Shown here: positions 16,913 through 25,571 of the stretch, one piece after another
How positions within the stretch are numbered: the stretch's first letter is position 1
Layout: each line of letters begins with the position of its first letter
Origin: Bacillota bacterium
Lineage (GTDB): Bacteria; Bacillota; UBA4882; UBA8346
NCBI GenBank assembly: GCA_023415835.1
Contig: JAEZJK010000034.1
Coordinates: forward strand, 1-64,000
DNA: 64,000 bases
Reading direction: 5' to 3'
Notes under the pieces: model-generated
What the model saw: the letters and a program-made list of their open reading frames with translations, nothing else
Told to the model about the DNA's origin: nothing
Database searches by the model: none
Program-made: the position numbers and the translations under genes

Positions 16913-17057
16913 TTAGCCAAAGTAATTTTGAAATTTCACTAGAGAAATTTTAAGATTAAGCCAAGGAATTTTAAAATTTAGCCAGAGGAATTTTTAGATT
17001 TTACCAGAGAAATTTTTAGGTTAAGCCAGAGGAGTTTTGAAATAAAGCCAAGCAATT
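16913..17057. repeat. degenerate 22-nt tandem repeat array
   Basis: Six full units and one partial of about 22 nt follow each other at 16913, 16935, 16957, 16978, 17000, 17022 and 17044. The consensus is close to TTAGCCAGAGGAATTTTA plus GAT. The array is framed by CCACCGTC (16899-16906) and its complement GACGGTGG (17117-17124). It fills the gap between the methylase and the enoyl-CoA hydratase genes. No credible ORF crosses it. Confidence 0.75.
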
Positions 17058-17163
17058 AACAATCCTTACTGTACCGGACTTAACTCCCAGTTTTGCCTAC
17101 ACGACAGCCGAACCAGGACGGTGGGCTGGTTGGCAATCCTGAATTAATCAAAATTCATGTTTC

Positions 17164-17895
17164 TTAGGACTTAAATCCTTTTTCTGCCTTAGGAAGAATA
17201 ACTTTCTGAAAAGCTTCATCATTCTCTATGATAAATGACTCCTCAAATCCCTTTCCAGTGTTGCCAATAAAAATTTCTTTAGTAAATTTCAGGGCATCAG
17301 TCGGAGCTTCTAGTATTGTTTTTCCCACTTGAATTGCATGTTCAAGCAATTCATAATCCTTAAGAACTTGGCTAACCAACCCTATTTGGTATGCTTCTTG
17401 AGCATTAATCTTACGACCAGTTAAACATAATTCACGAGCACGACCCTCTCCGATTATCCACCGTAAAGGAGTAAAAAAAGGAGGAGCCCCGAATTTAATT
17501 TCCGGATACCCGAAAAAAGCGGAATCCGAACATAATCTTATATCACAAAGAGTTGCCAAATTAAAACCTCCACCCACTGCCGGACCGTTGACAGCAGCAA
17601 TTGTAGGTTTAGGGAAGTTCCATATATCTAAATGATATTCCGTTGATGTTTTTAAAAGCTCTGGAAAACAATCGGGATTACCAAACTCATTTAAATCAAA
17701 TCCTGCGGAAAATGAAGAACCAGCTCCTATAAATATTATAGCGTCGATGGCCGATGCTTCTCTCCATTCATGAAGGCAATATGAAATTTCTTTTCGCATT
17801 TGAATGCTGATTGCGTTTCGTTTTTCAGGGCGGTTTAGTGTAATAATTCCGATTCTGTCTTCACGAATATCAGCTTTTATGTTATTATATTCCAA
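17164..17895 (-). CDS. enoyl-CoA hydratase/isomerase family protein
   Basis: This 243-residue crotonase-fold protein has an oxyanion-hole region FSAGFDLNEFG (near 66-76) and GPAVGGGFNLATLCDIRL (near 104-121), both classic. The PE of FGYPEIKFG aligns with the catalytic Glu region, but the second hydratase Glu is not evident, so isomerase or other crotonase chemistry is possible. The start is TTG at 17895 with GGAGGG 9 nt upstream. Monocistronic; no other beta-oxidation genes are near. Composition is more AT-rich than the neighbouring operons. Confidence 0.85.
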   Translation of the reverse strand: MEYNNIKADIREDRIGIITLNRPEKRNAISIQMRKEISYCLHEWREASAIDAIIFIGAGSSFSAGFDLNEFGNPDCFPELLKTSTEYHLDIWNFPKPTIAAVNGPAVGGGFNLATLCDIRLCSDSAFFGYPEIKFGAPPFFTPLRWIIGEGRARELCLTGRKINAQEAYQIGLVSQVLKDYELLEHAIQVGKTILEAPTDALKFTKEIFIGNTGKGFEESFIIENDEAFQKVILPKAEKGFKS

Positions 17896-17939
17896 TATAT
17901 ATTTCCCTCCATTGCTTTTATCTTACCACTTAGGTTTTT

Positions 17940-18270
17940 TTCTTTAAGGATAGACATCTTTAAATTTATCTCAAAGGCCGTGCCCAGGAAGGGCTGGCCT
18001 AGGCCGGTATGTTGGAGAACGTCTTGGCATCTGTGAGTGCCTGAGCTTACAAGGCGGGATTCTTCATCGAAACTACTTTTCCCGCCCGACTCGGTTAGCG
18101 AAGGTATGTGGCGCGCAAACTTCAAGAAATTGCTTTCATACCTTTCCTCATGACGCTTTCTTTATCGCGTCCTTGCGCCAGATGCCTTGTTATATGAAGT
18201 TTCCTGCCCCGCGAAGCATAAGCGCCAATGATGGTGCGACCCTAGACAAAACCCTGACAAACCATCCTTT
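17940..18270. other. GC-richer intergenic block with multiple inverted repeats
   Basis: The gap between the hydratase and cupin genes is visibly GC-richer than its flanks. It contains GGCCTAGGCC, a GACGC/GCGTC hairpin (about 18150-18170) and a GGTATG/CATACC pair (about 18103 and 18137). On the minus strand it reads TAACAAGGCATCTGGCGC, which recalls cassette-type recombination sites, but attC core boxes do not fit. I see no gene. It looks like a dispersed repeat or relic of an inserted element. Confidence 0.35.
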
Positions 18271-18309
18271 GTAATTGATGAAACTTCCAGGTAAACAGAA
18301 ATATGCTTT

Positions 18310-18328
18310 TTCTATAATGATTATAGAA
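18310..18328. repeat. 19-nt perfect palindrome after the cupin gene
   Basis: TTCTATAATGATTATAGAA is a perfect 9+1+9 palindrome 15 nt beyond the cupin stop codon. On the gene's strand it is followed by AAAAAGC rather than a T-run, so it is not a canonical terminator and may be a protein-binding site. Confidence 0.45.
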
Positions 18329-18343
18329 TGCAATACAAATTTC

Positions 18344-18694
18344 TTAATCGTCCGCTCTCTGAATGCGTTTACCACCAAATGCATGGATAGTTCTTGTTCC
18401 GGCAATACACTTCGCCCATTGTTCCGTTCCCTTTGGAATGAAGATTTCATCGCCTGGATTAAGCGTAACTTCTGTATCATTCGTAAATACTGTATACTGA
18501 CCGCTAACACAAACCATGTATTCATCAAATTCATGGGTGTGCTTTTTCGAAACTCTATCAGAGTAACAAGTCCAAAACGCCATTTGGCTTCCGTCCGCGC
18601 CTTCATAATAATAGCCATCAACATCTTTAGTATTTTGTTCCTTATTATTGATATGATTTCTTTTACTCTTCATAAATTCCGGGAAATCTTTCAC
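18344..18694 (-). CDS. cupin domain protein
   Basis: This 116-residue single-domain cupin has motif 1 HTHEFDEYMVCVSG (metal ligands His, His, Glu) and motif 2 around PGDEIFIPKGTEQWAKC, whose expected His is replaced by Gln-Trp. Such small cupins bind small ligands or metals; no reaction can be assigned. The start is GTG at 18694, supported by AAGGAGG at 18703-18709; an upstream extension to 18739 has no ribosome-binding site. It is isolated among remnants, suggesting a recently rearranged segment. Confidence 0.82.
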   Translation of the reverse strand: MKDFPEFMKSKRNHINNKEQNTKDVDGYYYEGADGSQMAFWTCYSDRVSKKHTHEFDEYMVCVSGQYTVFTNDTEVTLNPGDEIFIPKGTEQWAKCIAGTRTIHAFGGKRIQRADD

Positions 18695-18875
18695 AACAAA
18701 AACCTCCTTGTAGTAAATAATGTACGTAAAATTAAACATCTACACAATAGAATTAAAAAGCTATAGCGGCTTTCTTTCTCAATTCGCGCCATGGAAGGGG
18801 CGGCCTTTGCAGGGAATTTCTTATAAATAGTAGTATCCTGATGAATATTCGGAATAAACGTTCCTCTTCCGCTTA

Positions 18876-19064
18876 TTAGGAATCTTTTAGCGAACTAATA
18901 TATAGCCCCAAATTTCCCCGGCCAAATATTATCAAAGTATCAAAGCCGGTTTTGGATAGGTAATTCTTGACCAGGTCATCGTCTTTCGGTAAATGTGGGG
19001 CGAAAAGGTAGGTGCGGACGTGTTTCATGTAATATTTTAGAGCGGTGTTACCTTTTACGAAAAG
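18876..19064 (-). pseudogene. C-terminal remnant of an unidentified gene
   Basis: On the minus strand an open frame of 62 codons without a start reads LFVKGNTALKYYMKHVRTYL and ends FGRGNLGLYISSLKDS before TAA at 18876-18878. It has convincing protein composition but is preceded by an in-frame TGA and no ribosome-binding site. I cannot name its family. It suggests gene loss in this zone. Confidence 0.4.
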
Positions 19065-19282
19065 TCAACAGCATCCACCTATATCCAATAAATCTACAGT
19101 AATATTTTAACATAAAGGCAATCAATTAACAAATTTGGATTAATATAAAGCCGGAGCAGAACAAGAAAAATGGGCGTCGAAATTAAGTTGGGATGAGGCA
19201 ATTGCCGCTTGCTTGATATTTGAATAATTAGCTTCAATTATTTAAATCTTGTTAATTGAATTTTATAGTAAAATATTAAGCT

Positions 19283-19862
19283 GTGTTTTCAGTAATGGTT
19301 GATCTAATAGGTCCATTTTGTTATTATCCCGTAAAGGCGCGGAGAAAAATAAGATTTGATCAAATAGAATATTATTGTAAAATGAAAGTGTTTATAAGTT
19401 TCATTAACGATTATTTTATTTTAAAAGCTCAGCGCCTTTGCGCCTCAGAGGGAGATATTGTATTTGGCATTAAAATTTTATCAAACAGGTATTTCAATCA
19501 ACCATTCTTAAGAACACAACTAGATATTATTGGTGCGGAAGCTTTGTCGCCCGTTTTCAAAGATAAAATCACCGGTCCAGGGCTTTCCTCGATTTCCCGG
19601 GGGACTTCATTCCTGACCCAGACTATTCCTGATATGTTAGCAAGACATTAAAGACTCAACAATAGACCTCGAAGCATGGTGGTTATCCTTTAAAGGACAA
19701 AGGATCGCTTTTAGGCTCGAATTATTGAGACTGATAAAAAAGTTTGCGTTAATCCATGTTCTACTGATTAAGCAGTTGGACTTCGATATTAATCTGCTCT
19801 CCCATAAAAAAGATAAAATAGAACTTGAAACAATCATATTTCCCATCTCCAAACCCTGTTAA
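19283..19862 (+). pseudogene. probable frameshifted remnant of an unidentified gene
   Basis: Two overlapping open frames lie end to end: one to 19651 ending SRGTSFLTQTIPDMLARH, the other from 19641 to 19862 reading IDLEAWWLSFKGQRIAFRLE and ending IFPISKPC. The second lacks any start codon context. Together they look like the decayed C-terminal part of one protein, of unknown family. The upstream part (19283-19450) is probably noise and includes a GCGCCTTTGCGCC low-complexity motif. The remainder of 18780-19890 holds nothing else I can support. Confidence 0.3.
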
Positions 19863-19894
19863 TTATATTGAATAAAAAGGGGAGGCCAATAAAG

Positions 19895-20791
19895 ATGAAA
19901 TCCAGGGAGAACTCGATGGACAGGTTTGAGTTGATCTCCGATTATAAGGATAATAATCAGTTAAGATTAAGCTTTAACCAATTGGCTAAAAGCACCTTCG
20001 GAATCGATTTTGAAGATTATTATCAAAGGGGCTTTTGGAATGGCCAATATATCTGTTATTCCTATCTTGATAATGAAAAAGTGATTGCCAATGTTTCAAC
20101 CAGTTTTTTGAATGTGGTGTTAAACGGAAGCAAAATCAGTGCGGTTCAAATCGGTACGGTCATGACCCATCCGGAATATCGAGGGAAAGGGCTTGCCGCG
20201 AGCTTAATGAATTTCGTCTTGGAGAAGTATCAATCCGAAAAAGAGTTGCTATTTCTTTTTGCCAATAAAACAGTTTTAGAGTTCTACCCCAAGTTTGGCT
20301 TCAGGCCCATCAAACAAAATTTATTTCAGAAAAACATCGGTATGCCTATAACAAATCATGACCGGCCCAGGAAGTTGGAGTTAAATAACAAAAACGATTT
20401 AAATTTGGTCCTGCGTTTATCCTCGGAAAGAAAGCCGGTTTCAAACATTTTTGGAGTCGAAAATGCCCAATATTTATTGCTTTTTTACTGGATGTATGTT
20501 TTTCGGGATGACTTTTATTACTTGGAAGGGCTCGATGCAATTGGGGTCTATCGAATTGAGGAAGAGGAGATCCATATTTATGACATTATCAGTAAAGCGG
20601 ATCTTAGCTTTGCCGGGATTATAGGGAGAATCGCCTCTGATAAGGTAAAGAGGGCTATTTTTCACTTTACCCCTGATTATCAGGATTTAGAGGCGGAGAG
20701 AATACCATACGACGATGATCAGTTTTTCGTAAAAACGGAATTGGTTAGGATACCGGAGAATCTGATGTACCCTGCTATCGCCCATGCTTAG
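19895..20791 (+). CDS. GNAT family N-acetyltransferase
   Basis: This 298-residue protein has an N-terminal GNAT domain with the acetyl-CoA-binding motif VMTHPEYRGKGLAASLM and motif B VLEFYPKFGFRPIKQN. It is followed by a second, weaker GNAT-like half and a C-terminal tail, the layout of Eis-like acetyltransferases. The start at 19895 is chosen because GGGGAGG (19879-19885) is 9 nt away; a TTG at 19868 has no ribosome-binding site, and ATG 19916 is a possible internal start. The substrate is unknown. No operon partner. Confidence 0.87.
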   Translation: MKSRENSMDRFELISDYKDNNQLRLSFNQLAKSTFGIDFEDYYQRGFWNGQYICYSYLDNEKVIANVSTSFLNVVLNGSKISAVQIGTVMTHPEYRGKGLAASLMNFVLEKYQSEKELLFLFANKTVLEFYPKFGFRPIKQNLFQKNIGMPITNHDRPRKLELNNKNDLNLVLRLSSERKPVSNIFGVENAQYLLLFYWMYVFRDDFYYLEGLDAIGVYRIEEEEIHIYDIISKADLSFAGIIGRIASDKVKRAIFHFTPDYQDLEAERIPYDDDQFFVKTELVRIPENLMYPAIAHA

Positions 20792-20840
20792 GAGTATTAA
20801 AGGATGGAACCATGCTAATGCCAGCTAAAGATTAAACTAA

Positions 20841-21005
20841 TGTTTCAAAAGAGTTACCGCGAAGCAAGAAGAGATTTGGGTGGATTTAATAAATTTAACA
20901 AGGGAAATCCGGTTTAACCTCGAAGTAAAAAAGATAGATGCAACGACGTTTATCCAGTTGGATGATTCGCTGAAAATGGAAATCATTTATTATTTCCGCA
21001 ACTAG
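20841..21005 (+). pseudogene. short C-terminal coding remnant
   Basis: An open frame without a proper start reads KQEEIWVDLINLTREIRFNL and ends LKMEIIYYFRN before TAG. The amino-acid composition is protein-like but there is no ribosome-binding site, and it follows a TAA directly. It may be the tail of a lost gene between the acetyltransferase and the aldo/keto reductase. No family recognised. Confidence 0.3.
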
Positions 21006-21056
21006 GTTAATAATGCCGTTGCCTAGGGAAAAATACTTACTAGAAGAGGTATTCAA

Positions 21057-22076
21057 ATGGATCAAATCAGGCTGGGAAGGACTAATCTCATGGTGAGCCG
21101 GAGCGGTTTCGGAGCTCTCCCAATCCAACGGGTCAGCTTGCAGGAAGCGGGGAAACTGCTTCGGAAGGCATACGGCCATGGAATTAACTTTTTCGATACC
21201 GCCCGGGGATATACCGACAGTGAGGAAAAGATCGGCGCCGCTTTGGCCGATGTCCGGGAACGGATTATTATCGCCACTAAAACCGCGGCCGAAGACAGGA
21301 AAACCTTTTTTGAACACCTTGAAACAAGCCTTAGAAACTTAAAAACCGATTACATTGATATTTACCAATTGCATAATCCCAAAACGCTGCCTGATCCCGA
21401 TGATTCCCAAGGGCTATACCAAGCGCTGCTAGAGGCGAAAAGTAAGGGGACAATCAGGTTTATCGGTATTACCAATCATCGTTTGGATCTGGCAATCGCA
21501 GCGGCCAATTCCGGGCTTTATGATACGGTGCAATACCCTTTAAGTTTACTCTCGCATGATAAAGATCTAGGGTTAATCGATCTTTGCGGGCAAAAAGATA
21601 TCGGCCTAATCGCCATGAAGGCTTTATCCGGTGGTTTAATTAACAATGGGCGGGCGGCTTTCGCCTTTCTGAGGCAATATCAAAATGTACTACCCATTTG
21701 GGGCGTGCAAAAAGAGTCCGAGCTGGATGAGTTTCTAGCTTGCGAGCAAGAACCGCCGCAATTGGATGAAGCGATGCGCCAAATAATCAACCGATACCGT
21801 GCTGAATTAAGCGGCGAATTTTGCAGAGGCTGCGGCTATTGCCTCCCTTGCCCGGCAGAGATTCCGATCCCGATGGCTGCTAGGATGGGGTTGTTTTTAA
21901 ATCGCGCGGTTTATCAAAGTTTTTTGACGGACGAATGGCGAAAACAAATGGATTTAATCGATAATTGTATTAACTGCGGCCATTGCCGCGAGCATTGCCC
22001 TTATGAGCTGGATACGCCGGAGCTTCTAAAGAAGAATCTCCAAACATACCGGGAATTTTCCCGAAAACATTCATAA
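21057..22076 (+). CDS. aldo/keto reductase with C-terminal 4Fe-4S ferredoxin domain
   Basis: This 339-residue protein has an N-terminal TIM barrel (1-250) with the AKR tetrad Asp47, Tyr52, Lys75 and His106 (FDTARGYTDSE, ATKTAAED, YQLHNP). A C-terminal domain carries CRGCGYCLPCPAEIPIP and CINCGHCREHCPYELDTP, giving two cysteine clusters. This architecture is common in strict anaerobes, where the Fe-S domain may pass electrons to or from the NADPH-type barrel. GAAGAGG lies 7 nt before the ATG. The gene is convergent with the DegV gene across a shared terminator. Confidence 0.9.
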   Translation: MDQIRLGRTNLMVSRSGFGALPIQRVSLQEAGKLLRKAYGHGINFFDTARGYTDSEEKIGAALADVRERIIIATKTAAEDRKTFFEHLETSLRNLKTDYIDIYQLHNPKTLPDPDDSQGLYQALLEAKSKGTIRFIGITNHRLDLAIAAANSGLYDTVQYPLSLLSHDKDLGLIDLCGQKDIGLIAMKALSGGLINNGRAAFAFLRQYQNVLPIWGVQKESELDEFLACEQEPPQLDEAMRQIINRYRAELSGEFCRGCGYCLPCPAEIPIPMAARMGLFLNRAVYQSFLTDEWRKQMDLIDNCINCGHCREHCPYELDTPELLKKNLQTYREFSRKHS

Positions 22077-22103
22077 AAAAAGAGCCTTTCAAGGCTCTTT
22101 TTT
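22077..22103. terminator. bidirectional terminator between convergent genes
   Basis: AAAAAGAGCC and GGCTCTTTTT pair with a TTTCAA loop, giving an A-tract on one side and T-tract on the other. It starts at the stop codon of the aldo/keto reductase and ends 9 nt before the DegV stop, so it can serve both genes. Confidence 0.88.
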
Positions 22104-22111
22104 AATTTTGT

Positions 22112-22963
22112 TCAATCCCAAAAAGATTTTTTTGTGGTAAAGCATACCCCCAGGATATCTGGGCCGGTGTGGGTTCCAATTACCGGAGAAATCCTAACTA
22201 AGTGTACCGGTTGCCCGGCGATCTCTTCTAATTGCTTGGCGTAGCTTTCCGCTTCTTCTCGGTTATCGCCATAATGAAGCCCGACTTGTTCGAGGCCATA
22301 ATCGGCAATGTTTTGTTTGAACACCTCTAATACATGGTTTTTAGCATTTTTTAAAGTCCGGACCTTTTCAAAGGTAGTCATGGTTCCCTGGTTATCAAAC
22401 CAGATAATCGGTTTAATCTGAATCATCGAACCGATTAAAGCTTGCGCTCCGTTAAGCCTGCCGCCTTCATACAAATAACGCAAGGATTCAACTACCAAGT
22501 AGACCCTGGTCCGTTTGCGCATCTCCTCCAAAGAAGTTACAATTTCCTCCCGGCTTTTTCCAGCGGCAGCCAGTTCCACCGCTTTTAAAGCCAAAGCCCC
22601 TTGATTTAAGCCGCTTTGGTAAGAGTCGAAGATCGATATTTTATCGGTACTGAGCATTTGCATTGCCAAATGGGCCGAATTTAAGGTTCCGGAGATACCG
22701 GTAGAGATGGTTACACAAATTACCTCGTCGCCGGATTCGATAAGCGGGCGAAAAGCTTCCATAAAGGAATTCGGATCCGGTTGTGAAGTGGTGAATTTTG
22801 AACCGGCCCGTTGCTTGCTATAGAATTCTTCGTATGAGATTTCAAGCATCTCTTTTTTAGTAGTGTCGCCTTCTCTGATATACAAGGGAACAGGAATTAT
22901 GCCGTACTTTTCGTATTCTTCATTAGTAAATGAGGAAGTAGTATCGGTTACAATTCTTATCAT
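22112..22963 (-). CDS. DegV family fatty-acid-binding protein
   Basis: This 283-residue protein has the DegV N-terminal signature IRIVTDTTSSF, the fatty-acid-headgroup loop FTTSQPD, the conserved VTISTGISGTLNSA segment and a C-terminal IGTHTGPDILGVCF region. DegV proteins (FakB group) bind fatty acids for phosphorylation by FakA. No fakA gene is adjacent. GGAG is 8-9 nt before ATG. A palindromic element begins 34 nt upstream. Confidence 0.9.
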   Translation of the reverse strand: MIRIVTDTTSSFTNEEYEKYGIIPVPLYIREGDTTKKEMLEISYEEFYSKQRAGSKFTTSQPDPNSFMEAFRPLIESGDEVICVTISTGISGTLNSAHLAMQMLSTDKISIFDSYQSGLNQGALALKAVELAAAGKSREEIVTSLEEMRKRTRVYLVVESLRYLYEGGRLNGAQALIGSMIQIKPIIWFDNQGTMTTFEKVRTLKNAKNHVLEVFKQNIADYGLEQVGLHYGDNREEAESYAKQLEEIAGQPVHLVRISPVIGTHTGPDILGVCFTTKKSFWD

Positions 22964-22996
22964 AACATGGCTCCAATTCTTAAGTTTTTTAAGTTA

Positions 22997-23107
22997 GGCG
23001 GTTTCATAATTCCATTTTTCCGGCTCCGCATACAATATATTGATAGATTAAAATAAAACCTACACTATATATTGTATGCGGAGATAAATTTTTGTAATTA
23101 TGAAACT
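22997..23107. repeat. double-stem palindromic element, copy 2
   Basis: The outer stem is GTTTCATAATT (23001-23011) with AATTATGAAAC (23096-23106). The inner perfect 17-bp stem is 23024-23040 with 23067-23083, core CTCCGCATACAATATAT. Ends match copy 1 at 13209-13321 while stem sequences differ with pairing kept. It lies upstream of the DegV gene. The rest of the gap to 23408 is AT-rich; a GGAGGTGG followed by a 19-codon frame (about 23200-23260) is too short to call. Confidence 0.8.
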
Positions 23108-23408
23108 CATTCAAGTAATAATATTCCGCCTGAATTTAATTCTTCCTTTTAATTTGATAATTTTTTTTAAAGTTATCGGAGGTGGTAATTAATGCCTTGA
23201 TAAAACAGAATTATTTCAAGGATTTAGAATGTTTTGGGTTGGAAATATTTAAGTAAATTTCAGCCTGAATTTTGTAACCGGTCTGTTAAAATTATTACCT
23301 TAATCTAAAAGGGTCTTTTTTGGAGATGCCGAATATTTAAATTTGATAAAATTACGCATTCTAAAGCGCTTGGCAAAGATGATGATTATTTAAGCAAAGG
23401 AACCTATA

Positions 23409-24176
23409 ATGCGGATGGAGATCATCCGGGAGACATCCCCGGAAGAAAAGGAGTTACAAAGGAAACAGCTTGAATTGACTCTGTTAGAGTCGAAACTTGC
23501 CCAACGGGAGTTGGAATTGGTTACCCTCCAGGCGGAGCTTAGCGCTTTTCGTAACCGTTACCTCCAAGCCCTTGGTAAACTCTACGCCGAATTAGACGCT
23601 ATTTTAGCCGAGCTTGCTACCATTCAGGCCCGTAAAAAACCGGCCGATCATAAAGTTTGGAAAAAGGCCGAACAAGCGCGGGCTAAAGCAGAAGAGTCCG
23701 CTAAAAACGTAAATGAAGCTAAAGGTAAATTTGAAAGTTTCAAGCCTTCGGAAAGGCTTAAAAAACTTTACCGCGAGATAGCAAAGAGCTTTCATCCGGA
23801 TCTTGCCGGAGACGAGCAAGAACGGGCCAAGTATCAACAAATCATGGCTGAAGCTAACCAGGCCTATAAAAACGGGGATGAGCAACTTCTGGAAAAAATT
23901 TTTACCCAAGGAAAACACAGCCCGGAATCGATTAAGGGAGTTGGAACCGGGGTGGACCTGGTAAGAGTGATTCGGAAAATCGCTAAAATCGAAGCGAGGT
24001 TAGAACAAATAGCCTCCGAATTGGAAACTATTAAGGAATCCTCCCTTTTTCAACTTAAATTGAAATTTGAAATGATGACTGAGAAGGGAATCGACCTTTT
24101 AGCTGAGATGGCCGGTTACTTAAACCGGCAGATCACGGAAGCGTGTATCCGCCTTAATAGAGCCAAAAAAGAATAA
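23409..24176 (+). CDS. J-domain protein with flanking coiled coils
   Basis: This 255-residue soluble protein has an N-terminal long coiled coil (about 10-110, rich in Glu/Leu/Ala), a central J domain with HPD at 129-131 (LYREIAKSFHPDLAGDEQER), and a second coiled region (about 185-255, RKIAKIEARLEQIASELETI). The J domain is the Hsp70-stimulating module; the lack of Gly/Phe and zinc regions makes it a class-III-type J protein with an unknown client. AAAGGA precedes the ATG. The LRR gene follows on the same strand after 65 nt, so the two may be co-expressed. Confidence 0.85.
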   Translation: MRMEIIRETSPEEKELQRKQLELTLLESKLAQRELELVTLQAELSAFRNRYLQALGKLYAELDAILAELATIQARKKPADHKVWKKAEQARAKAEESAKNVNEAKGKFESFKPSERLKKLYREIAKSFHPDLAGDEQERAKYQQIMAEANQAYKNGDEQLLEKIFTQGKHSPESIKGVGTGVDLVRVIRKIAKIEARLEQIASELETIKESSLFQLKLKFEMMTEKGIDLLAEMAGYLNRQITEACIRLNRAKKE

Positions 24177-24241
24177 CTTACAAAACGGGGTGTTGGGAAA
24201 CGGTCCGAAAAGCTACTCGGAAGTCTGGGTTCCAGCTTGCA

Positions 24242-25252
24242 TTGGGAAACCAAGATCTAACTGAATATTCTGGTGAAATTTATTGGCGCGGGTTACAGGT
24301 AATCAAGGATCTGGAAAAGGAGGCGGAAGTATCTTTTCCTGATCCTGAGTTGGATGCGGCAATTCGAATTGCAGTGGGTAAACCTCAGGGAGATTTAAAA
24401 CTAAAGGATCTTAAAAACCTCATAGTTTTAAGTGCATCACGCCGAAAAATATCGAATCTGCAAGGGATCGAAAAATTAGTTTCCCTAAAAGAAATTCATT
24501 TAATGGGAAACCAAATTGCTTCTCTTAGCTGTTTGGAACAACTTGACGGTCTTGTTAGTTTGAACTTATCTCATAATCGGATCACGGAAATTACCGGGTT
24601 GGCAAGATTAAAACAATTACGCCGGTTATACCTGGGCCGGAATCAAATCACAGATATTCAGCAGTTAACAGGATTAACTAATTTAAAAGAACTAGTACTT
24701 TCTTATAACGAGATCGAGGAAACTCGGGCTTTGGCTGGCCTGAGGCAAGTGGAAGAACTTCATCTGACGGGGAATAGGATCCAAGACATCAGTTGGTTGA
24801 AACATTTAAAAAAATTAAAGATGTTATCCATTTCCGGAAATCGAATTAGCGACATTAGTAGCTTGAGAAACTTAAAAGGCCTGGAAAAGCTATGGTTAAG
24901 CAATAATCAGATCAAAGATTTAGAGGGCCTTAGGGAATTGAAAAAGTTACATTTATTATATTTGGGTTCAAACCAAATCCGGGAAATAGATTCCCTGGCG
25001 TCATTAACGGAGCTTACCGATTTGGACCTTTCCGATAATATGATCGATAATATCCGCCCCTTAATCAACAATTTGAACTTGAACGAACTAAGATTATCAA
25101 AAAATAAAATACGAAATATTAATGCCTTATTGGGTCTGAATCATTTAGGCATTATTGAACTGGACCATAATGCAATCCACCCGGGTGACAATGCCGCCGT
25201 TAGGCATGTTTTAACACAACTTGCCCAACAAGGTTGTTTGATTAAGTTATAA
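24242..25252 (+). CDS. leucine-rich repeat protein (internalin-type repeats, no signal peptide)
   Basis: This protein of about 336 residues has an internalin-like cap (FPDPELDAAIRIAVGKPQGD) followed by twelve consecutive 22-residue repeats of the form LxxLxLxxNxIxDIxxLxxLxx, from about residue 62 to the C-terminus. There is no signal peptide, anchor or secretion motif, so a cytoplasmic protein-binding role is likely. The start is uncertain: TTG 24242 has no good ribosome-binding site and the frame is open upstream to about 24177; no in-frame ATG precedes the cap. It follows the J-domain gene. Confidence 0.8.
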   Translation: MGNQDLTEYSGEIYWRGLQVIKDLEKEAEVSFPDPELDAAIRIAVGKPQGDLKLKDLKNLIVLSASRRKISNLQGIEKLVSLKEIHLMGNQIASLSCLEQLDGLVSLNLSHNRITEITGLARLKQLRRLYLGRNQITDIQQLTGLTNLKELVLSYNEIEETRALAGLRQVEELHLTGNRIQDISWLKHLKKLKMLSISGNRISDISSLRNLKGLEKLWLSNNQIKDLEGLRELKKLHLLYLGSNQIREIDSLASLTELTDLDLSDNMIDNIRPLINNLNLNELRLSKNKIRNINALLGLNHLGIIELDHNAIHPGDNAAVRHVLTQLAQQGCLIKL

Positions 25253-25436
25253 TCTTAGGTAATAATTATTGTTCAATGATTTCCGTTGGAAATAAGATTT
25301 ACATAAATATATAATTAAATGTCAGCATAATTAGGGAAAATGATCGGTCGACCTTTGAAAAATCAATAAAGACAGTGCCCGGTCAAGCTTATTCGCTTTG
25401 TTAACACGAAGTAAAAAAAAAGTAAAGAATGTTAAA

Positions 25437-25466
25437 TTACTTGTCTTGGAATTGTTCCCGTATAAT
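25437..25466 (+). promoter_or_regulatory. possible promoter of the pectin island
   Basis: TTACTT (25437-25442) and a consensus TATAAT (25461-25466) are separated by 18 nt. This is the best -10 in the 430-bp gap between the LRR gene and the transporter. The predicted transcript would start around 25474, upstream of the inverted repeats described below. Confidence 0.4.
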
Positions 25467-25489
25467 TATAAAATTTAAATACATGGTAT

Positions 25490-25571
25490 AGGATGAAGTA
25501 AATTTTTTATCCAAGGTTTGCATTCTTAATGCCGAATGCAAAAGCAATCAAATCGGTATTTACTTCACCCT
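25490..25571. repeat. nested inverted repeat upstream of the transporter operon
   Basis: An outer 14-nt inverted repeat (AGGATGAAGTAAAT at 25490-25503 and ATTTACTTCACCCT at 25558-25571, one mismatch) encloses a perfect 9-bp hairpin, TTTGCATTC (25517-25525) with GAATGCAAA (25534-25542). It lies in the leader of the transporter gene. Confidence 0.65.

Noticed and set aside
16913..17057. Possible CRISPR array.
   Set aside because: Units are directly adjacent with a 22-nt period and no unique spacers, and no cas genes are present.
19141..19219. Open stretch ending WASKLSWDEAIAACLIFE.
   Set aside because: Protein-like but without start, ribosome-binding site or recognisable family; too short to annotate separately.
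23193..23256. GGAGGTGG followed by a 19-codon frame (MIKQNYFKDLECFGLEIFK if TTG is used).
   Set aside because: Spacing is poor and the product is too short to distinguish from chance; possibly another remnant.
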